Assembly: GCF_002264395.1 (NCBI RefSeq)
Contig: NZ_NFVA01000006.1
Coordinates: 62,001-126,000, forward strand
Direction of reading: 5' to 3'
Origin: Paenibacillus sp. VTT E-133291
GTDB taxonomy: Bacteria; Bacillota; Bacilli; Paenibacillales; Paenibacillaceae
Length of the DNA: 64,000 bases
Of this stretch, positions 59,672 through 64,000 are shown piece after piece; positions within the stretch are counted from its first letter, which is position 1; every line of letters begins with the position of its first letter. Below the pieces are notes generated by a model that did not search any database, was not told the origin of the DNA, and saw only the letters and a program-made list of their open reading frames with translations. The translations under genes were made by a program, and so were the position numbers.

Positions 59672-61153
59672 ATGCACATTACGATGAAAGATATTCATAA
59701 GTCTTTTGGCGCTAACCGTGTATTGACCGGTGTGGATTTTGAACTTAAGGATGGTGAAGTTCATGCCCTGATGGGTGAGAATGGCGCAGGTAAGTCTACG
59801 CTGATGAATATTCTGATCGGTCTGCACCAACGTGACCAAGGCACCATTCGTATAGATGATCAGGAGAAATACTTTACGAATCCCAAAGAAGCAGAACAAT
59901 ATGGAATCGCATTTATCCATCAGGAGCTGAATGTATGGCCAGACATGACGGTGCTGGATAATCTGTTCATTGGCAAGGAACGAACATCCAAATTCGGCCT
60001 GTTAAATAGGAAAGAGATGAAAGCGTTAGCAAATGAACAGTTTGCTAAGCTCTCTGTGACCATTCCTATGAACCAAGAGGCAGGGGAATGTTCAGTAGGT
60101 GAGAAACAGATGATTGAGATCGCTAAAGCGCTTATGACTCATGCGAAAGTTATTGTTATGGACGAGCCTACCGCTGCATTAACCGAGAGAGAAATACAGA
60201 AACTATTTGAAGTCATTGCTTCGCTAAAGAAAGAAGGCGTCTCTATCGTCTATATTTCGCATCGGATGGAAGAGATTTTTACGATATGTGATCGAATCAC
60301 CGTTATGCGGGACGGGAAAACCGTGGACACGAAGCCCATTCCTGAAACTAATTTTGACGATGTAGTTCGGAAAATGGTAGGTCGTGAATTAACGGACCGG
60401 TTCCCTGAGCGTACTTCTAAACCCGGAGAAGTGGTTCTTGAAGTTAAGAATGCTTCAAAGAAAGGGCAATTTAAAAATGCTAATTTCTCTGTACGAGCTG
60501 GTGAAATTATAGGATTCTCTGGATTAATGGGATCTGGACGTACAGAGATGATGAGAACCTTATTCGGATTAGAATCATTAGACCAAGGTGAGATTTGGGT
60601 GAAGGGACAGAAGATTACCATTCGGAATCCTAATGACGCTATGCAAGCTGGAATCGGCTTTGTAACAGAAGACCGAAAAGATGAGGGGTTAATCCTGGAT
60701 TTCTCTATTCGAGATAATATGGTACTTACGAATTTATATGACTTCGCCCCTAAAGGTGTAATCAATGCTAAGAAGGAACAAGAATTCGTGGACATGCTTA
60801 TTAAACGGCTGCACATTAAGACACAATCATCATCGACTTTGGTCCGGAATTTATCTGGGGGTAATCAACAAAAAGTAGTGATCGCCAAATGGATTGGTAT
60901 TGGCCTCAGTGTTCTTATCCTTGATGAGCCTACACGCGGCGTCGATGTTGGGGCTAAGAGGGAAATCTATCAACTTATGAACGAATTAACGGAACGTGGC
61001 GTCGCCATTATTATGGTATCCTCAGAACTTCCTGAAGTACTAGGGATGAGTGACCGCATCGTAGTTGTTCATGAAGGGGAAATCAGTGGAGAACTTTCAC
61101 AACAAGAAGCTACGCAAGAAAAAATCATGACGTTAGCTACAGGGGGGCAATAG
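59672..61153 (+). CDS. rbsA: Ribose ABC transporter, double ATPase
   Basis: 493 residues with two fused ATPase domains. The first has Walker A GENGAGKST and Walker B VIVMDEPTAAL; the second has the degenerate GLMGSGRTE and the signature LSGGNQQK with LDEPTRGVD. This asymmetry is normal for RbsA, MglA and XylG. It powers the importer formed with RbsC and RbsB. Confidence 0.95.
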   Translation: MHITMKDIHKSFGANRVLTGVDFELKDGEVHALMGENGAGKSTLMNILIGLHQRDQGTIRIDDQEKYFTNPKEAEQYGIAFIHQELNVWPDMTVLDNLFIGKERTSKFGLLNRKEMKALANEQFAKLSVTIPMNQEAGECSVGEKQMIEIAKALMTHAKVIVMDEPTAALTEREIQKLFEVIASLKKEGVSIVYISHRMEEIFTICDRITVMRDGKTVDTKPIPETNFDDVVRKMVGRELTDRFPERTSKPGEVVLEVKNASKKGQFKNANFSVRAGEIIGFSGLMGSGRTEMMRTLFGLESLDQGEIWVKGQKITIRNPNDAMQAGIGFVTEDRKDEGLILDFSIRDNMVLTNLYDFAPKGVINAKKEQEFVDMLIKRLHIKTQSSSTLVRNLSGGNQQKVVIAKWIGIGLSVLILDEPTRGVDVGAKREIYQLMNELTERGVAIIMVSSELPEVLGMSDRIVVVHEGEISGELSQQEATQEKIMTLATGGQ

Positions 61154-61155
61154 TA

Positions 61156-62124
61156 ATGACTACTATCAAAGATGAGAGTGTGAAAAAAGGTTTCCAAATC
61201 GGGCAAATCACGCAGAAATTAGGGCCATTACTAGGGCTAATCATTCTAATTATTATCGTAACCGTGCTGAACCCAAGCTTTATGGAACCCCTTAATATCC
61301 TGAATTTGCTTAGACAAGTCGCAATTAATGCGCTAATCGCTTTTGGGATGACCTTTGTTATTCTAACGGGTGGTATCGATTTATCAGTAGGGTCTATTCT
61401 AGCTTTATCCAGTGCCTTCACTGCCAACTTGATGTTGTCAGGCTGGGATCCAATCTTAGCTATTGTTGTGGGTTGTTTAGCGGGTGGACTGATGGGGATG
61501 GTCAACGGACTGATGATTACGAAAGGCAGAATGGCGCCTTTTATTGCTACACTCGCGACCATGACTATTTTCCGCGGATTAACGCTTGTATACACGGACG
61601 GTAATCCGATCACAGGTCTCGGGGACAGCATGACGTTCCAATTGTTTGGTCGTGGATATTTACTAGGAATACCTGTACCTGCTATCACGATGATTATCGT
61701 ATTCGCTGTCTTGTGGATTGTACTGCATAAAACACCATTTGGCCGTAAAACGTATGCTATTGGGGGGAATGAGAAAGCTTCCATTATTTCAGGGATCAAA
61801 GTAGACCGCATCAAAATAATGATCTATTCCTTAACGGGTATGTTATCAGCATTGGCTGGCGCCATCTTGACCTCTAGATTGAACTCGGCACAACCAACTG
61901 CAGGTACATCCTATGAGTTGGATGCGATCGCGGCAGTAGTATTAGGGGGGACGAGCTTAACCGGTGGCCGTGGACGTATCGTAGGCACATTAATTGGTGC
62001 TCTTATTATCGGTATTCTGAACAATGGCTTGAACTTGCTCGGCGTATCATCATTTTACCAAATGGTAGTTAAAGGGATCGTTATTGCGATTGCTGTACTC
62101 ATAGACCGTAAGAAAGCCGTATAA
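61156..62124 (+). CDS. rbsC: Ribose ABC transporter permease
   Basis: 322 residues with about ten helices. Diagnostic segments are TFVILTGGIDLSVGS, IATLATMTIFRGL, AIGGNEKAS and the late GTSLTGGRGRI. It lies 2 bases after rbsA. Confidence 0.95.
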   Translation: MTTIKDESVKKGFQIGQITQKLGPLLGLIILIIIVTVLNPSFMEPLNILNLLRQVAINALIAFGMTFVILTGGIDLSVGSILALSSAFTANLMLSGWDPILAIVVGCLAGGLMGMVNGLMITKGRMAPFIATLATMTIFRGLTLVYTDGNPITGLGDSMTFQLFGRGYLLGIPVPAITMIIVFAVLWIVLHKTPFGRKTYAIGGNEKASIISGIKVDRIKIMIYSLTGMLSALAGAILTSRLNSAQPTAGTSYELDAIAAVVLGGTSLTGGRGRIVGTLIGALIIGILNNGLNLLGVSSFYQMVVKGIVIAIAVLIDRKKAV

Positions 62125-62136
62125 GGGGGATTCCAC

Positions 62137-63054
62137 ATGAAAAAGCTCACATTAATTTTTACTTCCTTACTCTTGATTCTTATGACGGGCTGTTCCTTAG
62201 AGCCTCCAGAGTGGGCTAAGCCTAACAGCGGCGGGGGTCCAGGGAATATGAAGATTGGATTATCCATATCTACCTTGAACAATCCGTTCTTTGTATCTGT
62301 TAAAGATGGAGTTTTGGCAGAAGCTAAAAAGCTTGGTATGGAGGTTCTCGTTATCGATGCGCAGAATGATTCGGCCAAGCAAAGTAATGACGTTGAAGAT
62401 TTAATGCAAAAAGGTGTAAATGCGCTGTTAATCAATCCGGTAGACTCCTCAGCGATCTCGACGGTTGTTCAGACGGCTAACAGTCTAAATATTCCAGTGG
62501 TTACTTTAGACCGCTCTGCAGATAAGGGCGATATTAAAGCCCTTGTTGCCTCTGATAATGTAAAAGGTGGATCAATGGCAGCTGAATATATTATAGAGCA
62601 GCTTGGAAAAGGTGCAAAGGTTATTGAACTAGAAGGATCGCCGGGAGCATCAGCTACCCGTGAACGCGGGAAAGGGTTCCATGAAATTGCCGACACGCAG
62701 CTTGAGGTAATTGCGAAGCAAACTGCCGATTTTGACCGTACGAAAGGGTTGACCGTTATGGAGAACCTGCTCCAAGGGAATCCAGATGTACAAGCGGTTT
62801 TCGCTCATAATGATGAAATGGCTCTTGGTGCTATAGAAGCGATTCAGAGTTCAGGTAAGAATATTCCTGTCATCGGTTTTGATGGAAATGAAGATGCACT
62901 TAAATCCATTGAGGCGGGTAAACTCACAGGAACCGTTGCTCAGCAGCCTGCATTAATTGGACAGTTAGCGATTCAAGCAGCGAAAGACGTATTAGATGGC
63001 AAGACGGTTGAGAAACTGATTGCCGCACCTCTAAAACTGGTCGTAAAAGAATAA
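62137..63054 (+). CDS. rbsB: Ribose ABC transporter substrate-binding lipoprotein
   Basis: 305 residues. The lipoprotein signal ends at LMTGC; a family-1 periplasmic-binding domain follows (IGLSISTLNNPFFVSV, NDVEDLMQKGVNALLI, NPVDSSA, AHNDEMALGA, GFDGNEDAL). It captures ribose outside the cell. It is last in the operon and is followed by a terminator. Confidence 0.95.
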   Translation: MKKLTLIFTSLLLILMTGCSLEPPEWAKPNSGGGPGNMKIGLSISTLNNPFFVSVKDGVLAEAKKLGMEVLVIDAQNDSAKQSNDVEDLMQKGVNALLINPVDSSAISTVVQTANSLNIPVVTLDRSADKGDIKALVASDNVKGGSMAAEYIIEQLGKGAKVIELEGSPGASATRERGKGFHEIADTQLEVIAKQTADFDRTKGLTVMENLLQGNPDVQAVFAHNDEMALGAIEAIQSSGKNIPVIGFDGNEDALKSIEAGKLTGTVAQQPALIGQLAIQAAKDVLDGKTVEKLIAAPLKLVVKE

Positions 63055-63068
63055 GTAAATGGCTATTT

Positions 63069-63109
63069 AAAAACACTGCATTCGCCGATTTGGTGAGTGC
63101 AGTGTTTTT
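63069..63109. terminator. Bidirectional terminator after rbsB
   Basis: AAAAACACTGCA / TGCAGTGTTTTT stem extended by GCC/GGT pairing, between converging genes. Confidence 0.87.
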
Positions 63110-63122
63110 GGTGTATATAAGC

Positions 63123-64000
63123 TTATTTTTCCTCAATTACTCTATCTGGTAACTGTGTTACATAGCTATCTGATAGATGGAGAAGCTCTAACGCACGATT
63201 GAACTCATCTTCGGTAGTTTGTTGCGCGTGGTCACCATCGCCAGATAAGGTATAATGCTGACCATCCTCGAAGCCACTGCCAGATAGGAAGAGCTCTTCA
63301 TTATTTACGAAAGAACCTGTTGGTAAATAATAGCGTTGAGGAAGTAGGTTAAAAGTCGATTGATTCAATAAATCTTGTCCGAAATGAATATGATCCGCAA
63401 GAGAAACACCCAATAAATTAGATACGGTCGGTAAAATATCCACTTGTCCGCCTAGCTGTTCTTTAACACTTGGGGTTGTAATCCCCGTCGCTGATAAGAT
63501 CAAAGGAATATTAATCAATTCGCGTTCCGTATATTCATGACCAAGGATTTCCTGCAATAAGACCTGATCATCCTCTTTTAGAGAGAAAATAGGAAGTCCG
63601 CGGTGATCTCCGTACAATGCAATCAAGCTGTTATCCCATACCCCATTTTGTTTGAGCTCATCGATAAAAAGACCAAGTGCATAGTCAGCATAGTTCTGAG
63701 CTCGAATATAGTTTCCGACTAACGTTCCTTCATATCGTTCTGGAAGGGTCATTTTGTATTTATCCTCTGGAATGGTGAATGGATTATGCGCTGACATCGA
63801 AATGACGTGAGAGTAGAAAGGTTGATCCTTCTGATCCATTCTTGCTAGCTCCGCGGCTGTTTTCTCATACAATACTTCATCGGATGCTCCGTAAAATACA
63901 GTGTCCTCTTCACTAAAGTAAGCCTTATCGTAGTAACGATTAAATCCTAATGCACTATAAAGCTCACCACGGTTCCAAAAGTCGACTTCATTCGTATGGA
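63123..64000 (-). CDS. LtaS-family sulfatase (lipoteichoic acid synthase-like), N-terminus outside the window
   Basis: The minus-strand frame stays open to base 64000, so the gene is cut by the window edge; the in-frame TTG at 63872 is internal. About 292 C-terminal residues are present: HTNEVDFWNRGELYSALGF and YYDKAYFSEED, typical of LtaS catalytic domains, then ISMSAHNPF, YGDHRG (metal-binding Asp and His; usually YGDH) and INIPLIL. The membrane helices and catalytic Thr lie outside the window. These enzymes polymerise or modify glycerol-phosphate polymers at the cell surface. Confidence 0.88.
   Translation of the reverse strand, partial: HTNEVDFWNRGELYSALGFNRYYDKAYFSEEDTVFYGASDEVLYEKTAAELARMDQKDQPFYSHVISMSAHNPFTIPEDKYKMTLPERYEGTLVGNYIRAQNYADYALGLFIDELKQNGVWDNSLIALYGDHRGLPIFSLKEDDQVLLQEILGHEYTERELINIPLILSATGITTPSVKEQLGGQVDILPTVSNLLGVSLADHIHFGQDLLNQSTFNLLPQRYYLPTGSFVNNEELFLSGSGFEDGQHYTLSGDGDHAQQTTEDEFNRALELLHLSDSYVTQLPDRVIEEK

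Noticed and set aside
60250..61814. Long minus-strand frames (188 and 225 codons) across rbsA and rbsC
   Set aside because: Antisense to highly conserved transporter genes; composition reflects codon mirroring only.
1..64000. CRISPR arrays, tRNA or rRNA genes, intact insertion sequences, prophage
   Set aside because: Read for regular short repeats, cloverleaf sequences, transposases, integrases and terminal repeats; none was convincing.

Overview
The window looks like a chromosomal segment of a Paenibacillus-type Firmicute. This is an inference from protein style and not a database match. Support comes from moderate-to-low GC, strong GGAGG ribosome sites with many GTG and TTG starts, lipoprotein signals ending in a lipobox Cys, several PadR regulators paired with membrane proteins, LtaS-type sulfatase and rbs genes. 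No tRNA, rRNA, CRISPR array, intact insertion sequence or prophage was seen. Both edges cut genes: an ABC ATPase at base 1 and an LtaS-family sulfatase at base 64000.

Layout. 1-2.45 kb: a bacitracin/lantibiotic-immunity type ABC transporter, followed by a 33-residue membrane peptide, a stub of an ABC exporter and a small membrane protein. 2.5-9.05 kb: a serine hydrolase divergent from a response regulator, histidine kinase, ABC ATPase and large FtsX-type permease. 9.1-12.7 kb: PhnB-like VOC protein, DUF2871 membrane protein, two very small membrane or secreted proteins, a nitronate monooxygenase and MgtC.

13.1-25.6 kb is the centrepiece, one long same-strand run: ROK repressor, ReAV-type asparaginase, five-gene peptide ABC importer, M17 aminopeptidase, CutC, ROK sugar kinase and cytoplasmic GH29 alpha-L-fucosidase. 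Together these suggest import and intracellular stripping of a fucosylated glyco-amino acid or glycopeptide, for example Fuc-GlcNAc-Asn. It is functionally parallel to the alf-2 cluster of Lactobacillus casei but built from different families.

25.7-46 kb is a mosaic of small regulatory modules: PadR plus HAAS membrane protein (twice), MarR plus ring-cleaving dioxygenase, PadR plus Old Yellow Enzyme, and TetR plus a second FtsX-type ABC system paralogous to the first. Several have clear palindromic operators. Scattered between them are alkaline phosphatase, MepB, an APH-type kinase, a nucleotidase, a GNAT and lipoproteins. 46-57 kb: LacI-MFS pair, a bactofilin-like lipoprotein, a histidine phosphatase, LysR, a heterodimeric ABC exporter with an ArsR-like regulator, DinB and VOC proteins. 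57.3-63.1 kb: a complete ribose operon rbsRKDACB with a cre-like site and an RbsR palindrome, then the truncated sulfatase.

Several starts were moved from the longest open frame to a downstream ATG, GTG or TTG that has a properly spaced ribosome site. Three or four gene remnants were found (ABC exporter stub, LLM oxidoreductase stub and two unassigned fragments).
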